A stretch of 12,827 bases of DNA. It comes from an uncultured bacterium. Lineage in GTDB: Bacteria > Verrucomicrobiota > Kiritimatiellia > CAIKKV01. The translations under genes and the position numbers were made by a program. Positions 1 through 7,119 of this stretch are shown here, in pieces (position 1 is the first letter of the stretch; each line of letters opens with the position of its first letter). The notes under the pieces are model-generated. The model was not told the origin of the DNA, ran no database searches, and was given only the letters and a program-made list of their open reading frames with translations. The stretch spans positions 1-12,827 of the forward strand of contig CAIKKV010000689.1 in assembly GCA_903828035.1 (NCBI GenBank), written 5' to 3'.

Positions 1-57
1 CTAATCGCGCGCCGCCCGAGCGTGGTCGGAAGACCCGCGGGCGCGCGAGGCGTTGTC

Positions 58-208
58 GTTGCGGCGTTTCGATTAGCGGAAATGCGCGAGCTGATTTTGG
101 AGCTCAGCCAGCCGACAACGGAGCGGCGAGGGCTGGTGCCCCGACGCTCCCAGTTGGAGGCTGGATCAGCCCAAAAGCAGCCACGCATTAACGCCGAAAC
201 GACGCAAC
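58..208. repeat. Separated inverted repeat, 14-base arms
   Basis: The left arm GTTGCGGCGTTTCG (58-71) matches the reverse complement of CGAAACGACGCAAC (195-208) at 13 of 14 bases. The arms are 123 bases apart. They could be termini of a small element of about 150 bases, or the stem of a long imperfect fold. No flanking target-site duplication is evident and nothing inside looks like a transposase, so the nature of the element is open. Confidence 0.45.
73..89 (+). repeat. 17-base direct repeat, copy 1
   Basis: The sequence TTAGCGGAAATGCGCGA recurs at 243-259 in the same orientation with one difference (C to T at the thirteenth base). The first 12 bases are identical. The copies start 170 bases apart in non-coding sequence. 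The reading frame differs between them, so this is not a protein repeat. Confidence 0.75.
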
Positions 209-242
209 CCGACGGGTCATTCCGTCTCGTCAAAACACCAGC

Positions 243-259
243 TTAGCGGAAATGTGCGA
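243..259 (+). repeat. 17-base direct repeat, copy 2
   Basis: The sequence TTAGCGGAAATGTGCGA matches copy 1 (73-89) at 16 of 17 bases. It sits 24 bases beyond the stop codon of the leftward URO-D-like gene, so it would fall in the 3' untranslated region of that transcript. Confidence 0.75.
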
Positions 260-282
260 TCCGTAGGCGGGGCTCGAATCGC

Positions 283-1437
283 TTACCCGAACGTGTCGCG
301 CATTTTCTGGCAGTAGTAGCGGACCAGGTCCCACTTGCCGTCGGGGGCGATCCGGTGGTCGGGGCAGGGGATGAAGCCGCCCAGGGCGACCAGCTCCCTG
401 AGCCGGGCGACCTCCTGGTCAACGGCCCGGCGGTCCCGTGAGAAGACGGTCTTGTTCATGCCGCCCACGCCCCGGATGTCTCGGCCGAACTTTTCGCGCC
501 AGGGCTTGATGCTGGCGTCCCAGGTGCCGACCTCGATGGGGAACATCGTGTTGACCCCGTTGTTCAGCCAGGTGGGGATCAGCGCGTCGATCTGGCCGTC
601 GCAGTCCAGGGAGCAGATGTCCAGGCCGTGCCGGGCGCACAGGTCGGTGATGCGCTTGTAGTGGGGCCCCACTTTTTCCTCGAAGACGGACGGCGAGATC
701 AGCGGACCGTTCTTGAAGCAGATGTCCTCCCAGAAATGGACGAAATCGAACTTCGCGCCCGAGTCCAGGGCCGCCTTCACATTCTTGAAGCACAGCTCGG
801 CCACCGTGTCGATGATCTCCGTGAACAGCGTCTCGTCGTCGGCGTACAGGTAGCTCGACCCCTCCACGCCCAGCACGTTGCGGATCTGGCCGTAGAGGCT
901 GCCGGCATGCAGGCCGTAAATATAATCCCGCTTGTCGGCCCTGAGGAAGTCCAGGCCGCCCTGGTCGAACGGGACCATCTTGTCGTTCACCCGCACGGAC
1001 GGGGCGCTCACGCGCCCGGGATTCCACTTGTAGCGCCAGGCGTAGTGCGCCTCCCAGGTGTCGCGATCCTTGAGCAGGTGCTCGATCTCGGCGGGAATCG
1101 AGCCGGCCGTGGGGGACACGACCACGATCACGCCCTCGTTGTTCACGACGTGCTGGGAGCCGTCGGGAAGGGTTTTGATCACCTTGCGCTCGAAGGACGG
1201 GCTGAGCCCGTAGGCGGGATGGAAGGCGCTGTACCAGTTGAAGTCGAAGCCCAGCTTCTCGCTGATCGCGGCATCGGCGGGGTTGCCGTCGCTCCAGGCG
1301 CGCGCCTCGGCCTCGGTGAGGTGGCCCTCCGACGCCCACTTGAGCAGCGTCTCGCCCCAGAAGCCGAAATGGACGATGGGCAGCCGGTCGTAGGGCTGGT
1401 AGCGGAGGATGGCGAGGGCGCGCTGGCGGTGGTTCAT
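283..1437 (-). CDS. Uroporphyrinogen decarboxylase-like protein (URO-D/methyltransferase superfamily)
   Basis: This 384-residue protein has the TIM-barrel pattern of the URO-D/MtaA superfamily (COG0407-like): an N-terminal RQRALAIL-type helix at residues 4-11, EDIC at 237-240, LDCDGQIDALIP at 277-288, GVGGM at 323-327 and FIPCPDHRIAPD at 355-366. It is not convincing as true HemE, since the N-terminal substrate-binding arginine motif is not evident, and no other haem gene is nearby. Relatives include cobalamin-dependent methyltransferases and many proteins of unknown substrate. The HxCG zinc motif of MtaA/MtbA is altered: C279 sits in LDCDG without the usual histidine, while C358, D360 and H361 cluster distally. 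The ATG overlaps the stop of the upstream ABC gene by four bases (1434-1437), and CGGAG lies 8 bases before it, so it is the last gene of the operon and probably translationally coupled. Family is confident; substrate unknown. Confidence 0.85.
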   Translation of the reverse strand: MNHRQRALAILRYQPYDRLPIVHFGFWGETLLKWASEGHLTEAEARAWSDGNPADAAISEKLGFDFNWYSAFHPAYGLSPSFERKVIKTLPDGSQHVVNNEGVIVVVSPTAGSIPAEIEHLLKDRDTWEAHYAWRYKWNPGRVSAPSVRVNDKMVPFDQGGLDFLRADKRDYIYGLHAGSLYGQIRNVLGVEGSSYLYADDETLFTEIIDTVAELCFKNVKAALDSGAKFDFVHFWEDICFKNGPLISPSVFEEKVGPHYKRITDLCARHGLDICSLDCDGQIDALIPTWLNNGVNTMFPIEVGTWDASIKPWREKFGRDIRGVGGMNKTVFSRDRRAVDQEVARLRELVALGGFIPCPDHRIAPDGKWDLVRYYCQKMRDTFG

Positions 1438-3293
1438 GGCGTTTCTCCGGGTTGCTTATGGTGGAATTGGGTTTCGTACAGTTTCGAGTAAAGGCCGCCG
1501 GCGGCGAGGAGCTCCCGGTGGGTGCCCGACTCGGCGAGCCGCCCCTTTTCCAGGACCAGGATAACGTCGGCGGCCAGGACGGTGGACAGGCGGTGCGCGA
1601 TGACGAGGGTGGTGCGGCCCCTCATGAGGGGGACGAGCGCGGCCTGGATGGCCGCCTCCGAGTGGGAGTCGAGGGAGCTGGTGGCCTCGTCGAGAATGAG
1701 GATGCGCGGGTTCTTGAGGACGGCCCGCGCGATCGACAGGCGCTGCTTCTCGCCGCCCGACAGCTTGAAGCCGCGCTCGCCGACCAGCGTGTCGTAGCCG
1801 TCCGGCAGGCCGGCGATGAAGTCGTGGATGTAGGCCGCGCGGGCCGCGGCCTCCAGCTCGGCCGGGGTGGCGTCGGGCCTGGCGTACATCAGGTTTTCGC
1901 GGATGGTGGCGTGGAACAGGAAGGTTTCCTGCGTCACCATGCCCATCTGGCGGGTCAGCGATTCCTGCGTGACCTCCCGCAGGTCGAGCCCGTCGATCCG
2001 GATGGCGCCGCCGGTCGGGTCGTAGAAGCGCGGCACCAGGTAGGTGACCGTGGTCTTGCCGGCCCCGCTCGGCCCCACCAGCGCGGCGAGTTGGCCGGGC
2101 TCGACGGTGAACGAGACGTGCTCCAGCGCCGGCCGCTGCTCCTGGCGGTAGGCGAAGGAGACGTCCTCGAACCGGACCTGGCCCCGGATGGCGGGAAGGG
2201 CGGCGGCGCCGGGGCGGTCGGCCACGTCGGGTTTCATGTCCAGGTATTCGAAGAGGCGCACGAACACGGCGAAGGCGCCCTGGAGGTCGACATAGATGTT
2301 GGCCAGCCCGCCCACGGGCCGGTAGAGGTTGGAGAGGTAGGCGACGAAGGCGATGATGGTGCCGATGCTCAGGGTGGCCGCATCGCCCTCGATGAGCCGC
2401 TTGCCGCCGTACCAGTAGACGAGGGCGGGCCCCCCGGCGGCGATGATGCCGATGAACAGGAACATCCAGCGGCCGACCATGGACTGGCGCAGCTGCAGGT
2501 TGAAGACGGTCCGGTTGCCGTCCTGGAAGCGGCCGGCTTCGTATTCCCCGCGGCCGAAGAGCTTCATGAGCAGGAAGCCGCCCACATTCACCACATCCTG
2601 CGTCACCCCCTGCAGCTCGGCCTGCTTCGCCTGGGTTTCGCTGGAGAGGCGGTGGCGGATTTTCCCGATGCGCCGCATGGGCAGGACGAACGCCGGAACG
2701 ATGGCGCAGGCGAGCAGGGCGAGGCGCCAGTCCATGGCAAACAGCACGGCCGCCGTGGCCAGCACCGTGATCAGGTTGTCGACGACGCCGAGGAACGTGT
2801 TGAGCACGACGCTGCTGATGGCGGAGGTGTCGTTGTTGACGCGGGAGAGGATTTCGCCCGCGCGGGTGGTGGTGTAGAAGCGCAGGGATTGGCGCTGCAG
2901 GTGGCGGTAGAGCGCCACGCGGATGTCGAACATGAGCCCCTGGCTGATCCGGATGTTCCAGTAATTCTGCAGCACGCCGAGGAGCCCGGTCACCACCGGG
3001 AGCAGCACGAGCCCGAGGACCAGCTTGTGGAGGAGCCCCAGGTCGTGGGTGGGAATGGCCTTGTCGAGCAGGGCGCGGACGAGGAGGGGGGCGGCCAGCC
3101 CCAGGATTTTTGAAGCCGCGATGCAGAGGAGGACGAGGTTGGCCGCCTTGCGGTAGGGCCGGAAGTAGCCGAAGACCCGGCGAAGCAGGGGGCCCTCCAG
3201 GGCCACCTTCGGCTTCTTGTCGTCGGGTCCTTCGCCCATGTGGGACAGCCCGTAGGAGCGGGCCATCCCTCCGAGACTGCGGCTGAACTGCAT
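1434..3293 (-). CDS. ABC exporter half-transporter, fused permease and ATPase (MsbA/LmrA type)
   Basis: This 619-residue inner-membrane protein has the layout of type IV ABC exporters, which act as dimers. A transmembrane domain spans about residues 45-340 (hydrophobic segments near 51-70, 91-108, 165-205, 278-294 and 309-323), followed by a nucleotide-binding domain at about 370-610. The ATPase is intact: A-loop Y382, Walker A GPSGAGKTT at 407-415, Q-loop Q455, signature LSGGE at 511-515, Walker B ILILDEATSSLD at 531-542 with catalytic E536, and switch H567. The first ATG is preferred because AAGGG precedes it by 5 bases, overlapping the stop of the upstream dehydrogenase; only 9 bases separate the two genes. 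The substrate cannot be read from the sequence. Lipids, drugs or peptides are all usual for the family, and its position between metabolic genes is unusual for a lipid flippase. Confidence 0.93.
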   Translation of the reverse strand: MQFSRSLGGMARSYGLSHMGEGPDDKKPKVALEGPLLRRVFGYFRPYRKAANLVLLCIAASKILGLAAPLLVRALLDKAIPTHDLGLLHKLVLGLVLLPVVTGLLGVLQNYWNIRISQGLMFDIRVALYRHLQRQSLRFYTTTRAGEILSRVNNDTSAISSVVLNTFLGVVDNLITVLATAAVLFAMDWRLALLACAIVPAFVLPMRRIGKIRHRLSSETQAKQAELQGVTQDVVNVGGFLLMKLFGRGEYEAGRFQDGNRTVFNLQLRQSMVGRWMFLFIGIIAAGGPALVYWYGGKRLIEGDAATLSIGTIIAFVAYLSNLYRPVGGLANIYVDLQGAFAVFVRLFEYLDMKPDVADRPGAAALPAIRGQVRFEDVSFAYRQEQRPALEHVSFTVEPGQLAALVGPSGAGKTTVTYLVPRFYDPTGGAIRIDGLDLREVTQESLTRQMGMVTQETFLFHATIRENLMYARPDATPAELEAAARAAYIHDFIAGLPDGYDTLVGERGFKLSGGEKQRLSIARAVLKNPRILILDEATSSLDSHSEAAIQAALVPLMRGRTTLVIAHRLSTVLAADVILVLEKGRLAESGTHRELLAAGGLYSKLYETQFHHKQPGETP

Positions 3294-3302
3294 GCGATTC
3301 CC

Positions 3303-4574
3303 TTAGACCAGATCCGCGATGGACGGAACGGCTTCCACGCTTCCGTTTTTGCGCGCCCGCTCGGTGGCGAAGACGATGAGGTGGCTTTCGAGCGAGGCGG
3401 CGGGGCCTGTCTTGACAGCCGCCGGGTTGCCGTTCCGGACCGCTTCCAGGAAGGAGGCCACGACGCCGTCGTCGCCGCCCCCGTGGCCCGAGTTGGTCGT
3501 GCCGTCGCCCACGTTCATATCGACCTTGCTGGCCTTGAAGGTCAGGAAGTTGAACTGCTCCAGCCCGTTGTCGTTCAGCCGCAGCGTGCCCTTGTCGCCC
3601 ATGAAGAAGTAGTCGCGGCTGCCGATGGCGAAGGCGGTCGTGGTGAAGCTGGCGGTCATGCCGTTCTCGAAGTCGAGGTTGACGACCTGGTGGTCGACCA
3701 CGTCGTTGTCGCAGGCGAAGGCGCAGCGGCCGTAGGGCCCCTCGCGCAGCGCCTTGGCCACGCCCGCCGGGGTCGCGTCGAGCGTCAGCATGGCCACGGG
3801 CCAGGCGGCCAGGCGGTCGAGCCGGTCGCGCAGGTAGATCTTGAGCGCGGAGTAGGGGCAGGCGGATTCGATCTCGGCGGGGCACTCGGTGCAGCGGTCG
3901 GCCGCGCCCTCGGGCTGGTGGGCGCGATTGAAGAAGTCGAGCCGGCCGAAGGAGGCGGTTTTGCTGCAGCGCGAGCCCGCGAACCAGTTGAGCAGGTCGA
4001 TGTCGTGGCAGCACTTGGCCAGGAGGAAGTTGGAGGATTTTTTTTCGTTCCCGAAATTGCCGCGCACGAAGGAGTGGGTGAAGTGCCAGGGGCCGACGTA
4101 CTCGGTGGCCGTGATGTTGCGCAGCGTGCCGATGGCGCCGCCGTCGATGAGCTGCTTGATCCGGTTGAAGAAGGTGGTGTAGCGCAGCACGTGGCAGACG
4201 GCCAGGATGATGCCGTGCTCGCGGGCGGCGCGGTAGATGTCCACGCACGCCTCCTGCTTGGGGGCCATCGGCTTTTCGAGCAGCAGGTGGTAGCCTTTCG
4301 CGGCCAGCGCCACGGCGATGTCGCGGTGCAGGTCCTCGACCGTGCAGATGAAGGCGGCGTCGGCGAGCTTCGGCTTGGCGAGAAGCGCCTTCCAGTCGCT
4401 GAAGCAGTTTTCGACGGGAACGGCGTGCGTCCTGGCGAACCACGCGCGGCGGTCGTCCTTTTTCTCGCACAGCCCGACGATTTCGAACGCCCCGGGGTGG
4501 CGGGTCAGGTAGGAGGCGTAGGCGTTGCCGCGGCTTCCGCCGCCGACGATGATCACGGACACGGGCTTGGACAT
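3303..4574 (-). CDS. Gfo/Idh/MocA family NAD(P)-dependent dehydrogenase with a cysteine-rich insert
   Basis: This 423-residue oxidoreductase probably acts on a sugar, cyclitol or derivative. An N-terminal Rossmann fold shows VGGGSRG at 10-16 and an acidic residue near the end of strand 2 (E37). The family's EKP motif is at 100-102, and the HD pair in CCHDIDLL (188-195) fits the catalytic region. The C-terminal domain carries four cysteines, C203, C228, C231 and C239, the last three spaced CxxCx7C and followed by PYSALKIY. I recall this pattern in one Gfo/Idh/MocA subfamily; it could hold a zinc ion or iron-sulfur cluster. CDNDVVDHQVVNL (288-300) and GHGGGDDG (363-370) are also typical of that subfamily. 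The start is preceded by AAAGGAAA about 8 bases upstream. It lies 16 bases after the first URO-D-like gene and 9 before the ABC exporter. The substrate is unknown. Confidence 0.9.
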   Translation of the reverse strand: MSKPVSVIIVGGGSRGNAYASYLTRHPGAFEIVGLCEKKDDRRAWFARTHAVPVENCFSDWKALLAKPKLADAAFICTVEDLHRDIAVALAAKGYHLLLEKPMAPKQEACVDIYRAAREHGIILAVCHVLRYTTFFNRIKQLIDGGAIGTLRNITATEYVGPWHFTHSFVRGNFGNEKKSSNFLLAKCCHDIDLLNWFAGSRCSKTASFGRLDFFNRAHQPEGAADRCTECPAEIESACPYSALKIYLRDRLDRLAAWPVAMLTLDATPAGVAKALREGPYGRCAFACDNDVVDHQVVNLDFENGMTASFTTTAFAIGSRDYFFMGDKGTLRLNDNGLEQFNFLTFKASKVDMNVGDGTTNSGHGGGDDGVVASFLEAVRNGNPAAVKTGPAASLESHLIVFATERARKNGSVEAVPSIADLV

Positions 4575-4590
4575 GAGGGCGATTTCCTTT

Positions 4591-5685
4591 TTAAACGCGG
4601 CCGTAGTTGAGGCCTTCGTGAATCATGGCGAGGTAGTTGCGGACGGGGATGTAGTTGGCCACCGAGTTGCCGGAGCCCAGCGCATAGCGGCCGCCGGGCA
4701 TGCAGGCGTCGAGCGTGCGGCGGACCTCCTTGCGCAGCTCCGGCTCGGACAGCGTGCAGAGCTTGTGGACGTCGATGCCGCCCAGGACCGCCACGCGGCC
4801 GCCGTATTTCTTTTTGAAGTCGGCGACCGGGCAGATGATGTCCTCGAAGGAGTGCTTGGCGTCGATCTTCACCTCGTCGATCAGGTCGTCCATGATCGAG
4901 TCGATCTGTCCGCACGAGTGGAACAGGTAGAGCTGGCTGCGGTCGTGGGCCAGCTGCGCGGCCTTCTTGTGCCAGGGGAGGATCAGCTCGCGCAGGGTCT
5001 CGGGGCCCACCAGCGGCTGCGTCTTGAAGCCCATGTCGTCGCCCTGGAAAAAGCCCCGCACGTTGGGAAGGCTGGCGGCGTGGCGGTACCAGCCGAGCAG
5101 CAGCTCGCCGCACCGGTCGACGACCGCCTTGACGAGCTTCGGGTCGTCATAGAGGAGCAGCGCCATGTTCTCGTAGCCCAGCAGCGTGTCGAGGGGCACT
5201 TCGAGGAAGCCCGAGGAGGGGCAGATGAAGAGGCCCATGCCTTCGGGCACCTGGCGGGCCATGAACTCGACCATCGAGTAGTCGACCTTGTCCAGCTCGG
5301 GCCAGGGATATTTCTCGAAATCGTCCCAGGAGGCGATCGGGCCGGTGCCCTCTTCCGTCCAGGACCGCTTCCCGCGGTTGATTTCGGAGGAGGTGTCGTC
5401 GGTCACGCGGTGTTTTCCAGGGAAATCAAGCCCGCCGCCCCACCGCACGAAGTCGTAGCCCAGCCGCCGCCAGCCGTCCATGACCAGGCGGCAGGCCTCG
5501 CGCTGGGCGGCCGGGTCGCTGCCTTCCGGCCAGGGCCGGTCCAGGAAGGGGGTCAGGATCTCCCGGATCAGGAGCGGGTCGATGATCAGCTCGGCCAGGG
5601 GCGGCGTTTTCGGGATCACTTCGCCCTTGATCATCCGGCAGAAGCGGTCGATGTCGGGCTTCGGGTTTTTCAGCGGAAGGTCCAT
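4591..5685 (-). CDS. Uroporphyrinogen decarboxylase-like protein, first gene of the operon
   Basis: This 364-residue URO-D/MtaA-superfamily TIM barrel is only distantly related to the 384-residue protein at 283-1437. Readable landmarks are RWGGGLDFPG (81-90), GDDMGF (215-220), HSCGQID (256-262), DAKHSFED (275-282), GGIDV (302-306) and GSGNSVANYIP (337-347). H256 and C258 match the HxCG zinc motif of MtaA/MtbA-type corrinoid methyltransferases. However, the distal loop that usually provides the third cysteine reads GSGNS, although C328 lies nearby. It is therefore unlikely to be ordinary HemE or a classical zinc methyltransferase, and no corrinoid protein is encoded in the window. AAGGGGG lies 5 bases before the ATG, and a promoter-like element ends 24 bases upstream, so it leads the operon. 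Function and substrate are unknown; the superfamily assignment is firm. Confidence 0.87.
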   Translation of the reverse strand: MDLPLKNPKPDIDRFCRMIKGEVIPKTPPLAELIIDPLLIREILTPFLDRPWPEGSDPAAQREACRLVMDGWRRLGYDFVRWGGGLDFPGKHRVTDDTSSEINRGKRSWTEEGTGPIASWDDFEKYPWPELDKVDYSMVEFMARQVPEGMGLFICPSSGFLEVPLDTLLGYENMALLLYDDPKLVKAVVDRCGELLLGWYRHAASLPNVRGFFQGDDMGFKTQPLVGPETLRELILPWHKKAAQLAHDRSQLYLFHSCGQIDSIMDDLIDEVKIDAKHSFEDIICPVADFKKKYGGRVAVLGGIDVHKLCTLSEPELRKEVRRTLDACMPGGRYALGSGNSVANYIPVRNYLAMIHEGLNYGRV

Positions 5686-5709
5686 GGTTTCCCCCTTATG
5701 CGAGCGACT

Positions 5710-5738
5710 ATGATAGACCCAATCCGTTTTCGGATCAA
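5710..5738 (-). promoter_or_regulatory. Probable sigma-70-type promoter of the URO-D/dehydrogenase/ABC operon
   Basis: On the minus strand TTGATC (5733-5738; 4 of 6 consensus) is followed after exactly 17 bases by TATCAT (5710-5715; 5 of 6). A start near 5703 would give a leader of about 17 bases containing the AAGGGGG ribosome binding site. The element sits in the 74-base gap between two same-strand genes, which implies the URO-D operon can be transcribed independently of the redox operon upstream. Confidence 0.55.
5721..5736. promoter_or_regulatory. Palindrome in the promoter spacer, possible operator
   Basis: ATCCG-TTTT-CGGAT (5722-5735) is a perfect 5-base dyad, extendable to 6 with one G-T pair at 5721/5736. 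It falls between the predicted -35 and -10 boxes, the classical position for repressor binding. No T-run follows on either strand, so a rho-independent terminator is less likely. The dyad is short and could be coincidental. Confidence 0.35.
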
Positions 5739-5759
5739 GCGATGTCAGCGGCGGCGCGC

Positions 5760-7100
5760 TTAAAGCGCGAAGCGCTCGTCGTAGAGGCGGGACTCGGGCA
5801 CGCCCAGGGAGACGAGTCCGGCGCGAAGCTTTTTCATCATGGGCGGCGGGCCGCAGAGGTAGACGTCCCGCTCCCGGATGTCGGGAATCAGCCGCGCGAT
5901 CCGGTCCCGGTCCACGCGGCCTTTCTCTCCCGGGAAACCGGGCTGGTCGCTCAGCACGTGCACGACCCGGAAGCGGCCCGCGGAGCCGGCCGCCAGGGCG
6001 TCCAGCTCGTCCTTGAACACAATCGAGGCGGCCGTGCGGTTGCCGTAGACCAAAACGACATCCCGGCCGTCGGCGAGAAGCGGGTCGACGATCGAGCGGA
6101 GGGGCGTGATGCCGATCCCCCCGGCGATGAGGAGCGCTTTCCGGGACCGGCAGCGGCGGGGCGTGAAGAGGCCATGGGGGCCGTCAATGACGACCGGCGT
6201 TCCGGGCTTGAGGGACGGGATGCGCCGGGTGAAATCGCCGACCGCCTTGATCGTCAGCCGGAGCCGGGACCCGTCGGGCGGGCAGGACAGGGAGAAGGGG
6301 TGGACTTGCCAGCGAAGGCCGGGCGCCCAGAACCGGACCAGCATGAACTGGCCGGCCTCGATGGCAAACGACTCCAGGTTCCGGCCCCGGATGATCACGG
6401 AGGTGACGTCCTCGCTTTCCGCCCGGAGCTCCTCCACGAAGAACCGGTGGCGGCGATACATCAGCAGCGGGCGCAGGACCCGGTAGTACAGCAGGTTGCC
6501 GAACACGAAGGCGTAGAGCGCATACCAATAGAAGGCGAAGGCCCGGTTGGCGAGGAAGTCATAGCCCACCGCCAGCTGGTGGCCGAACGCCAGGGCCAGG
6601 GCGATGTAGATCGTGAGGTGGGTGGCGTACCAGGCTTCGTAAGGAAGGCGGGAGCGGATGATCGCGATGGAAAAGCCGACGGCGGCCAGCAGGAGGGCCA
6701 GGCCGATGGCGGCGGCGAGCACATCCTCCCAGTTCCTGAAAAAGTCCAGGAGCTGTTCGCTCCAGGAGACGCCGCCCTGCAGGGCATGCCCGGCGGTGAC
6801 CAGGACGGGATGGGAAAGGAGGAAGAGCGCCAGCGAGAAGCCCACGATGTGGTGGAGGCGGGTCAGGCGGTCGAGCCCGAACACGCGTTCCACCCACGTG
6901 ATCCGGCCCACCAGGACCAGTTGAAGGAGGAGGCCGAAGGCGGCCAGCAGGCCGGCCAGCCGGCCATAGGCCAGAAGCCGGCCAGCCAGGTCCCCGGTCA
7001 GCGCGTTGCCCAGCGGTTGACGGGTCTGGTTCTGGAACCAGAACCCGAGGGTCAGCAGCAGGAGCGAGGCCAGGGACAGGTACAGGCGGGCCGGCTTCAT
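5760..7100 (-). CDS. Membrane flavocytochrome, ferric reductase/NADPH oxidase-type transmembrane reductase
   Basis: This 446-residue protein has six likely membrane helices (about 7-22, 43-66, 83-105, 124-148, 158-178 and 188-206) and a cytosolic FAD/NAD(P)H module. Helices 3 and 5 carry H84/H97 and H161/H174, each pair 13 residues apart, the pattern that ligates two b haems in NOX/FRE proteins. HPFS at 267-270 matches the FAD-binding HPF(S/T) motif. GPHG (307-310), GGIGITP (327-333) and CGPPPMM (416-422) are the pyridine-nucleotide module. It should move electrons from NAD(P)H through FAD and two haems to an acceptor outside the cytoplasmic membrane: ferric iron, oxygen, or, by context, the exported rubrerythrin encoded 19 bases upstream. 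The ribosome binding site is weak, so expression may depend on read-through from rubrerythrin. The acceptor is inferred; the family is clear. Confidence 0.88.
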   Translation of the reverse strand: MKPARLYLSLASLLLLTLGFWFQNQTRQPLGNALTGDLAGRLLAYGRLAGLLAAFGLLLQLVLVGRITWVERVFGLDRLTRLHHIVGFSLALFLLSHPVLVTAGHALQGGVSWSEQLLDFFRNWEDVLAAAIGLALLLAAVGFSIAIIRSRLPYEAWYATHLTIYIALALAFGHQLAVGYDFLANRAFAFYWYALYAFVFGNLLYYRVLRPLLMYRRHRFFVEELRAESEDVTSVIIRGRNLESFAIEAGQFMLVRFWAPGLRWQVHPFSLSCPPDGSRLRLTIKAVGDFTRRIPSLKPGTPVVIDGPHGLFTPRRCRSRKALLIAGGIGITPLRSIVDPLLADGRDVVLVYGNRTAASIVFKDELDALAAGSAGRFRVVHVLSDQPGFPGEKGRVDRDRIARLIPDIRERDVYLCGPPPMMKKLRAGLVSLGVPESRLYDERFAL

Positions 7101-7119
7101 GAAGGGTCCGGGGTGGTGG

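Larger units (their letters stand above)
1..282. other. Gene-free left edge with short repeats
   Basis: This stretch lies downstream of the leftward operon that ends at 283 and looks less GC-rich than the genes around it. An open frame at 22-246 would encode 74 residues, but it shows no recognisable domain and no convincing ribosome binding site, so I do not call it a gene. What can be seen is a 17-base direct repeat (73-89 and 243-259), a separated inverted repeat (58-71 and 195-208) and small dyads such as GGCTG-GAT-CAGCC at 159-171. The combination could be the decayed end of a mobile element or a dispersed intergenic repeat. No transposase, tRNA or clear rho-independent terminator is visible. 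Confidence 0.6.

Noticed and set aside
211..226. Terminator hairpin GACGG-N6-CCGTC beyond the URO-D operon
   Set aside because: Five-base stem, no T-run on the minus strand after it, and about 60 bases beyond the stop codon; too weak to call.
22..246. Open frame for a 74-residue protein
   Set aside because: No ribosome binding site, no recognisable domain, arginine-rich composition typical of chance frames in GC-rich DNA, and it spans repeats in non-coding sequence.
265..285. T-arm-like GGCTCGAATC suggesting a tRNA 3' end
   Set aside because: No acceptor stem pairing, anticodon arm or D-arm could be found around it, and it runs into the URO-D-like stop codon.
283..1437. Annotation as hemE (haem biosynthesis)
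   Set aside because: The fold is right but the signature HemE N-terminal motif is not evident, the protein is divergent, a second divergent copy is in the same operon, and no haem gene is nearby.
1456..4470. A 1004-codon minus-strand open frame, longer than any real gene here
   Set aside because: It lies out of frame across the clearly genuine ABC exporter and dehydrogenase genes, and its product is low-complexity R/P/A/G/H sequence, an artefact of GC-rich third positions.
3240..4610. Long plus-strand open frame opposite the dehydrogenase, and similar antisense frames at 628-1491, 1452-3113, 4525-5763 and 5742-7271
   Set aside because: All mirror real genes on the other strand, give G/A/V/E/H-rich products without motifs and lack ribosome binding sites.
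5721..5736. Rho-independent terminator of the rubrerythrin/flavocytochrome operon
   Set aside because: The stem is only 5-6 bases and no T-run follows on either strand; its position inside a promoter spacer fits an operator better.
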